From contig JAQIBS010000089.1 in assembly GCA_027858965.1 (NCBI GenBank), forward strand, positions 1 to 64,000: DNA of 64,000 bases. The letters run 5' to 3'. The notes under the pieces were generated by a model, which had not been told where the DNA came from, made no database searches, and was given only the letters and a program-made list of their open reading frames with translations. Below are positions 47,501 to 56,114 of this stretch, piece after piece. Origin of the DNA: Kiritimatiellia bacterium. Lineage in GTDB: Bacteria; Verrucomicrobiota; Kiritimatiellia; RFP12; UBA1067. The translations under genes were made by a program, and so were the position numbers. Numbering within the stretch: position 1 is the stretch's first letter; every line of letters begins with the position of its first letter.

Positions 47501-48648
47501 TAGTACGCAGCTGTCAGGGAAAATGCAATCACCGCAATGATCAAAGCAGCCACAGAGGTGTAAACAGAGGGAGTCAGCAGGGGTGCATCTAATGCAGAAA
47601 CCGCCACTGCCTTTGATGAAAAACAGCTTGTAAATATAGAGAGAGAACCAAGTAATGCGCATACAGCTCCAATGTAGCCACCCTTTTTAGCGATAATGGA
47701 ATCCTCGCTTAACAGACCACCTGAATCAGAGCCCTCTTTCTTTTTGGCTATATTGCCTAAAAAGAATACGGCCAAGGCAGCAAAAAGAAATACCACACCC
47801 GCTGTCAGCATGGCCATCGAAGGAATCGATGTATTTGTTAACGGCGGGAATTTAGCAAAGGCTTCACTGCGCGACCCTGAAGCCGCAGGCAGCATAGATC
47901 CAATTTGTAAGATATGACAGGTCAGAAGAACCGGTATGCCTATCAACAGAAAATCTCTCAACAACTTTACATTACGCAAAAAGATAACCACAAACAGTGG
48001 CAGCGCAGCAAGCAGAAGGACCTGATAATTGGTCATTCCCAAACCAAAAACAAAGGCGGTCAGCCAAAGGATTTTCTCGGATGGTTTTCGCATCCAGCGA
48101 TAGGTCAACAAAAAGATCCACATCAGAAAGAAGGCATTCAGCGTATAAACCTCAACAATGGTGGCCTGAGACCACATCACCGGACTGAATGCAAATACCA
48201 GCGAACCTCCTACGCCACCGGCCCAGCAGAGCCAATCATTCTCTTTCTGTTTATAGTCAGGGTCGCCATCATGTGCACCACGCATCATATCCGAAGCAGA
48301 ACGTGTAATCAACATGGCCGTCAGACCTGCTGCAAGTGCTGCAAAAACCGCGGACATCAGAGATATACTCCAAGCCGGTGTTGGTTGCCCCCGAAAAGTA
48401 ACCCAGCTAAACACCCTTACAAAAAGCCAGGCGCACATTGTCCAGATAGGATAGCCAGGTGGATGCGGAACCCCTAAATGATCGCCTGCCACAGCAAGTT
48501 CACCGGAGTCCTCAAGCGTCACCGATGGACCCAGCGTAATGATATAAACAAATAATGCAATGACTGCAGCAGCCCAGAAGGCACTCCAGTCAATTTTACG
48601 AAAAAATGAGCCGTTACGCGCTTCGCCTGAAAACATATTTTTAATCAT
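44506..48648 (-). CDS. DUF2723 (GT117/TMEM260-like) membrane protein with C-terminal TPRs
   Basis: Start at 48648 (MIKNMFSGEAR) with CAGGAA six bases upstream; 1380 residues. The open frame extends 156 bases further but that part is the palindromic repeat. The DUF2723 signature is TLEDSGELAVAGDHLGVPHP (acidic residues E46, D47, E50). More than a dozen membrane helices follow. Residues about 1140-1375 form tetratricopeptide repeats (YRNEAEEAYREARLLYP, YRQIGQNQSAVHYLKRL). Human TMEM260, in this superfamily, is an O-mannosyltransferase, so protein O-glycosylation is a reasonable inference. The partners downstream are also membrane glycan enzymes. Confidence 0.86.
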   Translation of the reverse strand: MIKNMFSGEARNGSFFRKIDWSAFWAAAVIALFVYIITLGPSVTLEDSGELAVAGDHLGVPHPPGYPIWTMCAWLFVRVFSWVTFRGQPTPAWSISLMSAVFAALAAGLTAMLITRSASDMMRGAHDGDPDYKQKENDWLCWAGGVGGSLVFAFSPVMWSQATIVEVYTLNAFFLMWIFLLTYRWMRKPSEKILWLTAFVFGLGMTNYQVLLLAALPLFVVIFLRNVKLLRDFLLIGIPVLLTCHILQIGSMLPAASGSRSEAFAKFPPLTNTSIPSMAMLTAGVVFLFAALAVFFLGNIAKKKEGSDSGGLLSEDSIIAKKGGYIGAVCALLGSLSIFTSCFSSKAVAVSALDAPLLTPSVYTSVAALIIAVIAFSLTAAYYYRGDLKEQRTLGWLIAAAVTLVILFFRLSAIDAATIPQQFMGTAYNWSLPTLVLVGGLAVLIILCCTIERGVYYALPIVAVQVAAFVLLRKGAMNGLHHPSTWWFWWPVIWNFVLIALGWLLLPNGRTVSLTMLFAELGVSFYIYMPIVSDLRNPPMNWGYPRTWEGFKHAITRGQYEKIAPADVFNKRFLFQIGTYFTDMRVQFTMLVAPLGFLPFTLWSIKCGKHRLRAIYVAAALFVMTFGLVVISNMEGQEVFLRLDKILVGCIILLFLVGAISVAWQQMEDFVVRMWKNHNLSEGVTVGIMLAGLFACLVLFVTMCFVHFFSGGADASIGQKLASLMLAVLCVSLLAAGLYFARKLGCKSLDFKSGMDDVTQQWMLAVALGFLVMSFLLVGLANPKGDLQDGFIQKVKFISSHGLFVIWIGYGLAFGLVIAYRILKAQVRKGNIGAFVLKPALVLLCCLGLMAALIPVYENYNNDYLVFSMSGAEQNGHDFGWQFGNYQLRGADAVTEELEADEEPLPNPVYPPEMTEKAVFFGGTDPGRFVPTYMIYSARVRSDVFLITQNALADNTYMNTMRDLYGNDMWIPTPDDSAKAFQVYVDEVQAGKRQANAALTIDNGRVQVSGALGVMEINGILCDMMFAKNKIRHDFYIEESYVIKWMYPYLSPHGLIMKINSEKAKISKELVQMDMDFWDWYSRKLVRGYTFRRDLPAQKSFSKLRSAIAGVYANTGYRNEAEEAYREARLLYPLSPEASFRMLQEIVLPQARYEEAEDILTYFVEKDPNNARAVQFLDFVSNVNKTQKRIKEIVEKGKVEKKLSPEDAYELAMAYRQIGQNQSAVHYLKRLASTGAAGLPPPQQVEVALTLSSLKQHVEAVKVMDLVLRSLPPNTDLALLSKVANLYRDAKQIDQYASVLMMTLKVNPNHWQSWVNMANIYLAKGQPQQMQYAVQKAVSIGQGAALQVIEKNPALKKAAIPIIQQMMQKNSSVLPGVGQR

Positions 48649-49120
48649 TCTGTATTCCTGAAAATTGATACGTGGAAATTGATATATAACTATAACCTGC
48701 CACGTCACTAATCTCAAGCCTAAGGTTTGATTCAGGACCAATAAATCTAATGCAGCGGAGCCGCAACCAAACTTAACCCTTGTGATATGCAAATCTTTTC
48801 TCATTCATTGATCAGTTGTGTTATATGCATCACTGCATTAGTCAACAACGCTACGCGTTGCATAAAAGAGATGGTTAAAAGGGTTGAAGCAGTTAAAGTA
48901 GTCGAAGGCACGTAAAAGAGGAACAGCGGAAGGCGGAAACCATTTCAACCGTTTTAACAATTTCAACTACTTGAACTATCGCGAATTTCTTATTTGTTAT
49001 TGCAGTACATGAGCGATAAGCAACTAAGGTGATTAACATCGAACTTATTCCCACATTTAACTTTTTTGACTTCACTTTGAAAAGCTAAACATGTAACATC
49101 TTTTAATACGTTATCAGTAC
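48649..49120. repeat. Composite palindromic element copy B with tandem arrays
   Basis: Arms CTAATGCAGCG (48747-48757) and CACTGCATTAG (48831-48841) are followed by the hairpin CAACGC-tac-GCGTTG (48846-48860). GGTTAAAAG/GGTTGAAGC units follow to about 48895, a core word AAGGCACGTAAAAGAGGAAC, then the inverted TTTCAACCG/TTTTAACAA units to about 48975. No gene is seen in this divergent spacer. Confidence 0.82.
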
Positions 49121-49165
49121 ATGAATTTTCGGTGTATTCAACTATTAAAGATGAGGAGAGAAATT

Positions 49166-50323
49166 ATGCAGATTCTAAAAATGGGACAGGTTGGAGGCGG
49201 CATTGGCGCATTCATTGGAGAAGTCCATCGTAAAGCAGCCAGAATGGATGGCGGGATCAGATTGACAGCAGGTGCGTTTGACGTAAATCCACAAAATAGT
49301 CTCAAGCAGGGAAAAATCCTTGGCGTAGATAAAAAACGGGTTTACAAGACCTATACCGAGATGATCGAAAAAGAGCTGGCTCTGCCTGTTGAAGAGCGTA
49401 TTGATTTTGTAGCGGTCTGCACACCTAACCACACTCATTTCCCGATCGCTAAAGCTTTCCTTGAAGCTGGATTCAATGTGATGTGCGAAAAACCAATGAC
49501 TCTCACAGTTGAAGAGGCTGAAGAGCTCAAGATTATTTCCAAAGCATCCAAAAAAATCTTCGGCCTGATGCACAACTATACCGCCTACCCGATGGTCAAG
49601 CTGGCTAAAGACATGATCAAACAGGGCGATCTGGGCAAAATCCGTAAGATTGTGGTTCAGTATCCTCAGGGATGGCTCTATCAGAACATCGAAAAAACCG
49701 GTCAGATGCAGGCATCCTGGCGTACCGACCCCAAGACATCCGGCGCAGCTGGCTGCATGGGTGATATCGGAACACACGCTGCCAACCTGGCTGAGTATAT
49801 AACCGGATTAAAGATGACACAGGTTCTATCCGACCTGACCGCTTTTGTCAAAGGGCGCAAGCTTGATGACGATGGCAATGTTCTTCTTCGTTTTACAAAG
49901 GGAGCCAAAGGCATTCTGCATGCCAGCCAGATCTCTGTCGGCGAAGAGAACAACCTTGCCATCTGGATCTACGGTGAAGAGAAGGGTATACACTGGCATC
50001 AGGAGCATCCCAACTATCTGCACGTTATCAGTCAGACAGCACCTGAGCAGATCTGGAAGCGCGGTAATCCGTATGTTGCCGAAAAATCAGAGGCAGCAGC
50101 CCGTTGCACACGCATTCCTAACGGACACCCTGAAGCATTCCTCGAAGCTTTTGCAAACAACTACTGCAACTTTGCTGACACCATTCGCGCCAAGAATGAG
50201 AGACGCAAAGCTACCGATCTTGAGAAGGACTTCCCTGGTATTGAAGCTGGCGTACGCGGCATGAAATTTATCAGGGCTGTTGTTGACTCATCCAAGAACG
50301 GAAATGTCTGGACAAAAATTTAA
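49166..50323 (+). CDS. Gfo/Idh/MocA family NAD(P)-dependent oxidoreductase
   Basis: Start at 49166 (MQILKMGQVGGGIG), with AGGAGAG five bases upstream; 385 residues. The Rossmann fold opens with GQVGGGIGAFIG. The family motif EKPMT (in NVMCEKPMTLT) contains the catalytic Lys, and GDIGTHAANLAEY carries the conserved His. Such enzymes oxidise or reduce sugars, inositols or their derivatives in the cytosol. The substrate is not defined; the nearby secreted glycosidases suggest sugar catabolism. A clear terminator follows, and it appears to be a single-gene unit. Confidence 0.92.
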   Translation: MQILKMGQVGGGIGAFIGEVHRKAARMDGGIRLTAGAFDVNPQNSLKQGKILGVDKKRVYKTYTEMIEKELALPVEERIDFVAVCTPNHTHFPIAKAFLEAGFNVMCEKPMTLTVEEAEELKIISKASKKIFGLMHNYTAYPMVKLAKDMIKQGDLGKIRKIVVQYPQGWLYQNIEKTGQMQASWRTDPKTSGAAGCMGDIGTHAANLAEYITGLKMTQVLSDLTAFVKGRKLDDDGNVLLRFTKGAKGILHASQISVGEENNLAIWIYGEEKGIHWHQEHPNYLHVISQTAPEQIWKRGNPYVAEKSEAAARCTRIPNGHPEAFLEAFANNYCNFADTIRAKNERRKATDLEKDFPGIEAGVRGMKFIRAVVDSSKNGNVWTKI

Positions 50324-50346
50324 TCAGTTTGATTACATTTATTTAT

Positions 50347-50382
50347 AAAAAAACGGACGCTCCCATGAGCGCCCGTTTTTTT
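50347..50382 (+). terminator. Intrinsic terminator after the Gfo/Idh/MocA gene
   Basis: Stem ACGGACGCTC (50353-50362) pairs with GAGCGCCCGT (50367-50376) with a single A/C mismatch and a 4-base loop. It is preceded by an A-run and followed by seven T residues. Confidence 0.88.
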
Positions 50383-50846
50383 ATTGCGTTTATGGTGATT
50401 TAACCCCTCGCAGAGGCGCAAATGCGCAAATGCGCAAGTGCGCAAGTGCGTGAGTGCGTGAGTGCGTGAGTTATTGAGGTAAAAAATTTTTAAGGTAAAA
50501 AATGGGGTGCGCTTCGTTTTTTTAAGGCAGAAAAATGGAGGGTAGAAAAATGGTTGAAAATGGTTGGTTATTCCGACTTTTGTGTGGGTAAGCCTTCCGC
50601 CTTTCGTAGTACGGCGCGGGCTTCAGGTATCAGCCCTTGATTTAAAACTTAACGGGTTAGCCTCATTCTTTCAAGTCAATAAACCTTAAGAAACTTTCAC
50701 TCTAAAACAGCCTGTATATATATCAGGCTCCATGATAAATCCAGTCATCAAAAATATCATATATATCACTCTGAGAATATTACAACAAACGCAAGGTTAA
50801 GTTCTAAATCAATGGCAGACCCTACGCCGTGCAATCCTCATCATTC
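50383..50846. repeat. 8-bp tandem array and GGTAGAAAAATGG repeats
   Basis: 50407-50472 is an 8-bp-period array (GCGCAAAT, GCGCAAGT, GCGTGAGT; seven units). From 50480 to 50570 are GGTAAAAAAT/GGTAGAAAAATGG words with GGGTGCGCTTCG, as at 3757. AGCCTG-tatatatat-CAGGCT is a hairpin near 50710-50731. No gene is seen. Confidence 0.75.
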
Positions 50847-51338
50847 TTAAACTCCGGAAACCTGAGTTTCGGAATCAGCGGCTGTTTGTTTAGATTCTTC
50901 GTCATGAATTTTCCAGCGAGTCGGGGTTTTTGAGAGCTTTTTCTCGTCGGAGGCGAGGCGGCGCTGAACTTTCTTAACATCTTCAGCGGGGCGGCAACGA
51001 TTCGGGGCGGATCCCGCGATTGAGCAGCGTGTCGCCGTTCTGGGCGATGAGATAACAGGCGTAGCGAGTGAGCATGATATCCTCAATCTCACGCTGGCTG
51101 CCGGAGCCGAGTTCAACCATTTTGTTGACGTCAACAAAATGGTCTTTTACAGGATGTCCCGAGGTTTCACAGGCCGTTTCGGCTTTGGAAATGATCTTGA
51201 GAAAATTTCGCCACTCGGCGTAACCCAGCAGGCTTTGAAGATCACCGACATTTGTTGTTTGTGCACGTTTTTTCGAACCGCAAATTTCCTCGAATCAATT
51301 GCGAGTTTACGAGTCAACTGGAACTGGTTGTTCTCTAA
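50847..51338 (-). pseudogene. dinD: Decayed dinD (DNA-damage-inducible protein D) gene
   Basis: Pieces of a DinD-like protein are readable on the minus strand in changing frames. LENNQFQLTRKLAIDS starts at 51338. FEEI..GDLQSLLGYAEWRNFL and DHFVDVNKMVELGSG lead to LTRYACYLIAQNGD, then directly NRGIRPESLPP and a stop. In another frame follows PAEDVKKVQRRLASDEKKL. DinD proteins are about 275 residues. Here the middle (roughly 100 or more residues) is deleted and there are at least two frameshifts and in-frame stops. Related functional DinD proteins are SOS-induced RecA modulators. Confidence 0.8.
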
Positions 51339-51500
51339 AGATTTTTATATGAATCTTTTCTATGCCTTATCCTATAAATAGTTATCAGCATAATTTGTGT
51401 GTCAACCTCATAATAGAATTCTATAATTACCGACTCGCAATCTAAATGAATTAGTTGTCCCTTTGAGTTTTTTATATCTTGATATACAGTGTACTAGCTT

Positions 51501-54392
51501 CTATCTTTTGGCCGGGTAAATTTTGGCTGCCAGATCGGTTGCCACAACACCGGGATGGAGTTTCAGCACCCCCTGTTCAGCCCTGACTTTTTCTTTGCGC
51601 AGGACAGCCCCCTTCCAGGTCTCCCACCACTCAACCTCGTAATCGCCATCCGCAAAGCCATCAAGAATGTACTCCGCTGCGGGAAAAGGACGAATCTCAT
51701 TTTTATGTCTGGCATGATTCACCCAGGTGCTGTCGCCACTCTGTATCCACAAAACAGCAACCTCAGGAGAGGCCAACGCATAACAATTCACATCATGCTT
51801 CTCATACATGCGGCATCCGCTGAAGGTATAGTGATCTACCTTGACCCAATCAGCACCGTGGTTTTCCACACGCACCCTGTGCCGTCCCGCAAGAACAGGA
51901 ACAGTAATATCTGAATTGTAGACCGACTCCCAAAGATTCCAGCGCTTCACATACCGCCAGCTCTGGCCATGCCCCTCGCCACAGGGCAATGGTTGCTCCA
52001 GCGCAAGTTTGTCATCAACAAATATCTTAAGCAACCCTGAGTTGGAGACCTTATCCACATGCACAATAAAATTCCCGTCCTCAGGATAGACCACTTCGAA
52101 AACCGGAGGATTTACCAGATCGCCATGTCCCCGGCCATGCAACAGAGAAAGTAGTTCACCGGCATCAGAGACATCGCCATCAGAGCTAATCTCAAATAAA
52201 TTCCGGGCTGGCTTACGAAAACCACTCTGTGTCAGCACAACCACATCACGCTGCGACGGCCTGGCCGGCTGGGATTTCAACTGGGGCAGGGTCACGGCAA
52301 CCTGTCGCCACTTTGCCGTACCGAAAGGCAGATCCTTAACGAAATTGCGTATGGACTGGAAGTGAAAGTAAAGCCCCTTCGGCTCTATATAATTCTTATG
52401 CCACCAGGGCATAGTGGCACCGCAGCAGCCACTGGCAATAGAAGCCCACATCGTATTATGAATGGCACGTCCTGTGGGATCATCCTCGGCAGAAAAATTA
52501 TGACTGCGAATTCCGAACTCGGCAAAGAGATGCGGTTTTTGAAAACCATTCCATTGAGTCAGACAATAATCGCGTGTTTCAAGTGCCACATTAAAATCGT
52601 TATTCGCATAACTGTGAGTCTGTACAATTTCCATCTCAGGTATTTTCCAGCACTCCTCAGGTCCCGTTTTTGACCACCAGCTCGTAGTAATCAAATGATC
52701 ATACGGATCAAGAGCAGCCAACACTGGAGACATCTCACGATGCCACTCAATAATCGTCTCCTGCTTTGTACCAGCCCAGCCCTCAAATTCATTACCGAAC
52801 TCCCAGCATAACACATGTGGACTGTATCCCCAGCGGGCAACGGTGTAACGCAATCGCTTACGATAAAGCGCTTTGGCCTCTTTATTTGTAAACCACTCAC
52901 TCACGGTTTTACAGGGACCACCCTGTACTGTATTAAAAGGATTCCCCTTCCATCCATCCTTGCGAAAATCCTGGTGCGTATCCATACAGAGCATATAGTA
53001 CATACCCAGCCGTCCGGCATCCTCCAGCAATACATCCAACTTTGCTGATTGAGCCTGTCGATACCACCCCAGCTTGGGCTCCCATTCAATCCCCAAACCA
53101 CTGCGCGACATCCACCAGCGATTCCAGTTCTCACCATGTGCTGACATCTTCTCAAGAATATCCTTCACCGACATATCATTACTGCTCTCATAAATCGGCA
53201 CATTATGTCCGATCGGCACATAGCCCTCACCATTGTCGTGTGCCAGATAGTGTGGATCCACCTCACTCACACGCACAAAACCCTTTGATCGTTTTCCCGC
53301 TTCAACCATAATCTCATGAGGCAGCTTGTATACAACTCTGCCACTGCTGTCGCGTGCCGTCAAAGTCACGTTCAGCGGACCAGACTCTGTTGCCGCCAAA
53401 CGCACCTTCCACTCCCCTCTTCCGCAAGGTAACATCATATCCACCGCCCCCTGCTGCACACTGCGCTGCGCAACCATAAAAAAACCGGGCTGTGTATAGG
53501 TTTTACCGGATGCGGTGGTCACATTTGCATCAAGGGAAATCTGATCTGGATCATAAGGATTTTTCCAGCTTCCGGTAAGAGCCACATCAATTTCACATTT
53601 ATCAAAAAGCTGAACCTTGCTGGGAGCCTGCGCTGAAAGGGACAAAGGCGCATTAGAAGTTACGGCAGCTCGCACAATTACGGGCATATCCGCAAAACCG
53701 AGGTTCATTAAGACTGTCATCTTTTCGCCTACAGGAAAATCCTTTTTCCTGGCTAACTTTACTTCAAATTGATGACTGCTTCCTCCAGTATGAGAGCGTA
53801 AACTACACAACCCCTCACCACTAAAAAAGATCGATGAACCAGACTCATCACCAATAAAGGTTTTCAAAAATGGGCCCTCAATACTCTTGCCCACAGGAAC
53901 ATTGCTACCGGGATACAAATAGACAACCCTCCCTTCCTCTGCAGCAACGGGTGTACTCACAGCGGCCCAAATACCCCGCGACAGAGATAGCTCGCCACTC
54001 TTCTCAACCACAAGAGTTACTGCCACCTGATCTGCTTCAGGTTTAAGAGTCATGGTATAACCGAGATCGGGTAATCCCTTGCTCATACCCCACACCCCTT
54101 TTAACTGAAGCTCTCCCGTTGGAAGTATTGTAGACGAGTCAATCCGTCCCTTAATAAGCGTTTCGTAGACCCAGGCATCATGCCAAAGAAAGAAACCAAC
54201 CTGGATTGAAGGTTTTTCCACGGGAGACAACGTAAGCTGACCTCGCTGACTGCATGCAATAGATCCACGGTCAAACTTCAATAGATAGCCCTTCTGATCA
54301 GCAACCCACGCAGGCGATGCTGCCTTAAGCAGCAATACAGAAGCAAATATCAAATACAACAAAACACTCTTAACACTCAGACAACTTTTCAT
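51501..54392 (-). CDS. Secreted GH5-like glycoside hydrolase (clan GH-A) with DUF5060-like domain
   Basis: Start at 54392, with AGGGGGG just upstream; 963 residues with a signal peptide (about 1-25). Residues about 265-375 resemble a DUF5060-type beta-sandwich. The TIM barrel at about 380-700 shows both catalytic glutamates of clan GH-A: the acid/base E535 in WEFGNEFEG and the nucleophile E625 in LFAEFGI. Other blocks are ENWNRWWMSR and LITTSWW. The C-terminal 200 residues look like a carbohydrate-binding beta-sandwich. It is probably an extracellular or periplasmic beta-glycan hydrolase; the substrate is not determined. The neighbour upstream is queE, unrelated. Confidence 0.82.
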   Translation of the reverse strand: MKSCLSVKSVLLYLIFASVLLLKAASPAWVADQKGYLLKFDRGSIACSQRGQLTLSPVEKPSIQVGFFLWHDAWVYETLIKGRIDSSTILPTGELQLKGVWGMSKGLPDLGYTMTLKPEADQVAVTLVVEKSGELSLSRGIWAAVSTPVAAEEGRVVYLYPGSNVPVGKSIEGPFLKTFIGDESGSSIFFSGEGLCSLRSHTGGSSHQFEVKLARKKDFPVGEKMTVLMNLGFADMPVIVRAAVTSNAPLSLSAQAPSKVQLFDKCEIDVALTGSWKNPYDPDQISLDANVTTASGKTYTQPGFFMVAQRSVQQGAVDMMLPCGRGEWKVRLAATESGPLNVTLTARDSSGRVVYKLPHEIMVEAGKRSKGFVRVSEVDPHYLAHDNGEGYVPIGHNVPIYESSNDMSVKDILEKMSAHGENWNRWWMSRSGLGIEWEPKLGWYRQAQSAKLDVLLEDAGRLGMYYMLCMDTHQDFRKDGWKGNPFNTVQGGPCKTVSEWFTNKEAKALYRKRLRYTVARWGYSPHVLCWEFGNEFEGWAGTKQETIIEWHREMSPVLAALDPYDHLITTSWWSKTGPEECWKIPEMEIVQTHSYANNDFNVALETRDYCLTQWNGFQKPHLFAEFGIRSHNFSAEDDPTGRAIHNTMWASIASGCCGATMPWWHKNYIEPKGLYFHFQSIRNFVKDLPFGTAKWRQVAVTLPQLKSQPARPSQRDVVVLTQSGFRKPARNLFEISSDGDVSDAGELLSLLHGRGHGDLVNPPVFEVVYPEDGNFIVHVDKVSNSGLLKIFVDDKLALEQPLPCGEGHGQSWRYVKRWNLWESVYNSDITVPVLAGRHRVRVENHGADWVKVDHYTFSGCRMYEKHDVNCYALASPEVAVLWIQSGDSTWVNHARHKNEIRPFPAAEYILDGFADGDYEVEWWETWKGAVLRKEKVRAEQGVLKLHPGVVATDLAAKIYPAKR

Positions 54393-54602
54393 GATCCCCC
54401 CTAACAATAATCAATAATTTCATCAAATTCACGGTCATTCCAAGTTTGGATTTAACAGCAAGAGCGTAGATAAGGAGAGCGGTCACTATGCGGCCAACTA
54501 ATCAAGTTTGTTAAATCAATATGTCATCGTGATCAGCCGCATAGCGACTGCCCTCCCAACGACAACATGTTTGTCTTGCCCTTCGGGAAAGGGCCCGGAG
54601 AC
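54393..54602. repeat. Spacer with an inverted repeat and a stem after queE
   Basis: GTCACTATGCGGC (54482-54494) pairs with GCCGCATAGCGAC (54536-54548), one mismatch; the right half recurs near 28112. A short GCCCTT-cggga-AAGGGC stem (about 54578-54594) lies just past the queE stop. The word GTTTGTCTTG next to it recurs just past the Agl23-like gene near 42622. Confidence 0.6.
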
Positions 54603-55253
54603 CTATTTCATACCGCAAAGTTTATGTGTTTGAAGAGAGAGCAGCCACTCACAATCAGAGTTACTCTGATTCAACCAACCCAGTAACCGGATCGTCTGCT
54701 CAATATTCATCACCCCATCTCTCTCACACGGCGACAGGTAATACTTACGGGCTGTAATCATTTTGCTGACCTTATGGCAGAAATCCAGAACATTATCTTC
54801 GGCTGCCACACGAACCTCATCCGCCTTACACACCGATGATCCCGAAACATATAAGTCCGCATAACAGGCCTTTGGAGAAACAGTGATATAATCAAAGAGA
54901 TTAAGTATACCATCTTCAGCAACGGTAACACCATTACTCTCAACCGCAATCCAGTATCCGCAATGCTTAAACCGTTTTACAAGAGATTTGAGCCCCTTGA
55001 CAACCAAAGGCTCACCACCGGTGATAATCATCGATTTAATTCCAAAGGTCTCTACCGCGGCAAAGATGGCATCAGAATCCATCATCTTGAAATCGTTATA
55101 GGATGTATCACACCAGGGGCAAGCCAGATTGCACCCGCCCATCCGCAGAAAAACCACCTCGCGGCCGGTATTAAATCCCTCTCCCTGACAGGATTGAAAT
55201 ATTTCAACAACAGGATACAGAATATCACCATCTACTTTTCGTTCATTTTCCAT
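54603..55253 (-). CDS. queE: 7-carboxy-7-deazaguanine synthase QueE
   Basis: 216 residues. The radical SAM motif is CNLACPWC in GGCNLACPWCDTSY, preceded by the substrate loop CQGEGFNTGRE. MIITGGEPLV is the conserved SAM-binding GGE motif. QueE converts 6-carboxytetrahydropterin to 7-carboxy-7-deazaguanine in the queuosine pathway, using S-adenosylmethionine and Mg2+. It is the last of four que genes on the minus strand. AGGA lies four bases before the ATG. Confidence 0.94.
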   Translation of the reverse strand: MENERKVDGDILYPVVEIFQSCQGEGFNTGREVVFLRMGGCNLACPWCDTSYNDFKMMDSDAIFAAVETFGIKSMIITGGEPLVVKGLKSLVKRFKHCGYWIAVESNGVTVAEDGILNLFDYITVSPKACYADLYVSGSSVCKADEVRVAAEDNVLDFCHKVSKMITARKYYLSPCERDGVMNIEQTIRLLGWLNQSNSDCEWLLSLQTHKLCGMK

Positions 55254-55288
55254 TCAATCCTTCACTCTCTACTCACTGCAACGCTGGG

Positions 55289-55432
55289 TGTTAATTGCTA
55301 TTTTCTCAACTTCTTGTTTTCTTATGCACGTTTTTATCTCTCACAGAGGCACAGAGATCACAGAGTAATAGTCCTCATTTAATGTATTACTCTGTGGTCG
55401 CCGTGCCTCTGTGAGAAACACTATTAATTTAA
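55289..55432. repeat. Long palindrome, copy 2 (TCTCACAGAGGCAC family)
   Basis: Outer arms TCTCACAGAGGCAC (55339-55352) and GTGCCTCTGTGAGA (55403-55416) and inner arms CAGAGTAATA (55361-55370) and TATTACTCTG (55385-55394) are perfect. The flank TTGCTATTTTCTCAACTTCT also occurs, in variant form, near 1801, 11410, 55866 and 63600. It lies between queE and queD. Confidence 0.78.
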
Positions 55433-55435
55433 CAT

Positions 55436-55849
55436 TTATCCATCTTTGCTGTAAGTTGCACACGAGGCCGGAGTCTCAAAAAGCTTCACAGAATGTACAT
55501 TCACATGTTCAGAGAGCTGATGATAAAAAAAGCGCGCCAAGTTTTCAGCCGTTGACCTAAAAGGGATGCCCACACTTCTCATCCTGTGTTTTGCTATAAC
55601 GGCCGCAATATCACTCTCACTCTCACTGCGTTCATCGTAAATAAAGGCATGATCAAAGCGATCCAGAATTACTTCCTGCATCACACTCTTCAAGTCCTTA
55701 AAATCAATGATCATATCAGTGCTTTTCTCCGACTTAGCCACCTCTACAATCAGGCGATAGGTATGTCCATGCAGATTCTTGCACTGCCCGACATGATTGG
55801 TTAAAACATGGGCCGCATCAAAAACGCACTCTTTACTGACTGTAAGCAT
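55436..55849 (-). CDS. queD: 6-carboxytetrahydropterin synthase QueD
   Basis: 137 residues. The zinc ligands are His in FDAAHVL and the HGH of NLHGHTYRL; the catalytic Cys is in GQCKNLHGH. FDHAFIYDE and the C-terminal ETPASCATY match the family. QueD turns 7,8-dihydroneopterin triphosphate into 6-carboxytetrahydropterin, the second step of preQ0 synthesis. AAAAGGA nine bases upstream supports the start. Part of the que cluster. Confidence 0.95.
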   Translation of the reverse strand: MLTVSKECVFDAAHVLTNHVGQCKNLHGHTYRLIVEVAKSEKSTDMIIDFKDLKSVMQEVILDRFDHAFIYDERSESESDIAAVIAKHRMRSVGIPFRSTAENLARFFYHQLSEHVNVHSVKLFETPASCATYSKDG

Positions 55850-56114
55850 AAAAAAAATCCTTTTAGTTGCTACTCTCTCAACTTCTTGTTTTACTTACAT
55901 TCATTTTATCCCACCTTAGCCTCAGCCGAGGCGACAAATGTTTATTGCAGAATAATTGATTGCAAAATAATTTCTTTTACTTCATTGATTTTACAGCTTC
56001 AGGCCATACTAAGCGGACGGCGGGCCACCATCCCTCCAGCAATCAGCACCCAATAAAATCAACTCTCGCACTCTCGCACTTTAGAACTTTAGAACTTTAG
56101 AACTTCTTCAACCT
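55850..56114. repeat. Spacer with 8-bp tandem array
   Basis: 56062-56110 holds ACTCTCGC (twice), ACTTTAGA (three times) and ACTTCTTC, an 8-bp-period array. It is followed by TTCAACC units (56106-56130) that run into the end of queC. The first part has a copy of the TTGCTACTCTCTCAACTTCT word (from about 55866). No gene is seen. Confidence 0.75.

Noticed and set aside
47914-48477. 187-codon plus-strand frame inside the DUF2723 gene
   Set aside because: Antisense shadow of a well-supported membrane protein gene; composition is not protein-like.
48649-48804. 52-residue N-terminal extension of the DUF2723 protein
   Set aside because: It is the translation of palindromic element copy B; CAGGAA supports the start at 48648.
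50407-50472. CRISPR-like array
   Set aside because: Units are 8 bp with no spacers; a simple tandem array. No cas genes are present.
51139-51381. 80-codon plus-strand frame
   Set aside because: Antisense to the dinD pseudogene, which explains the sequence better.
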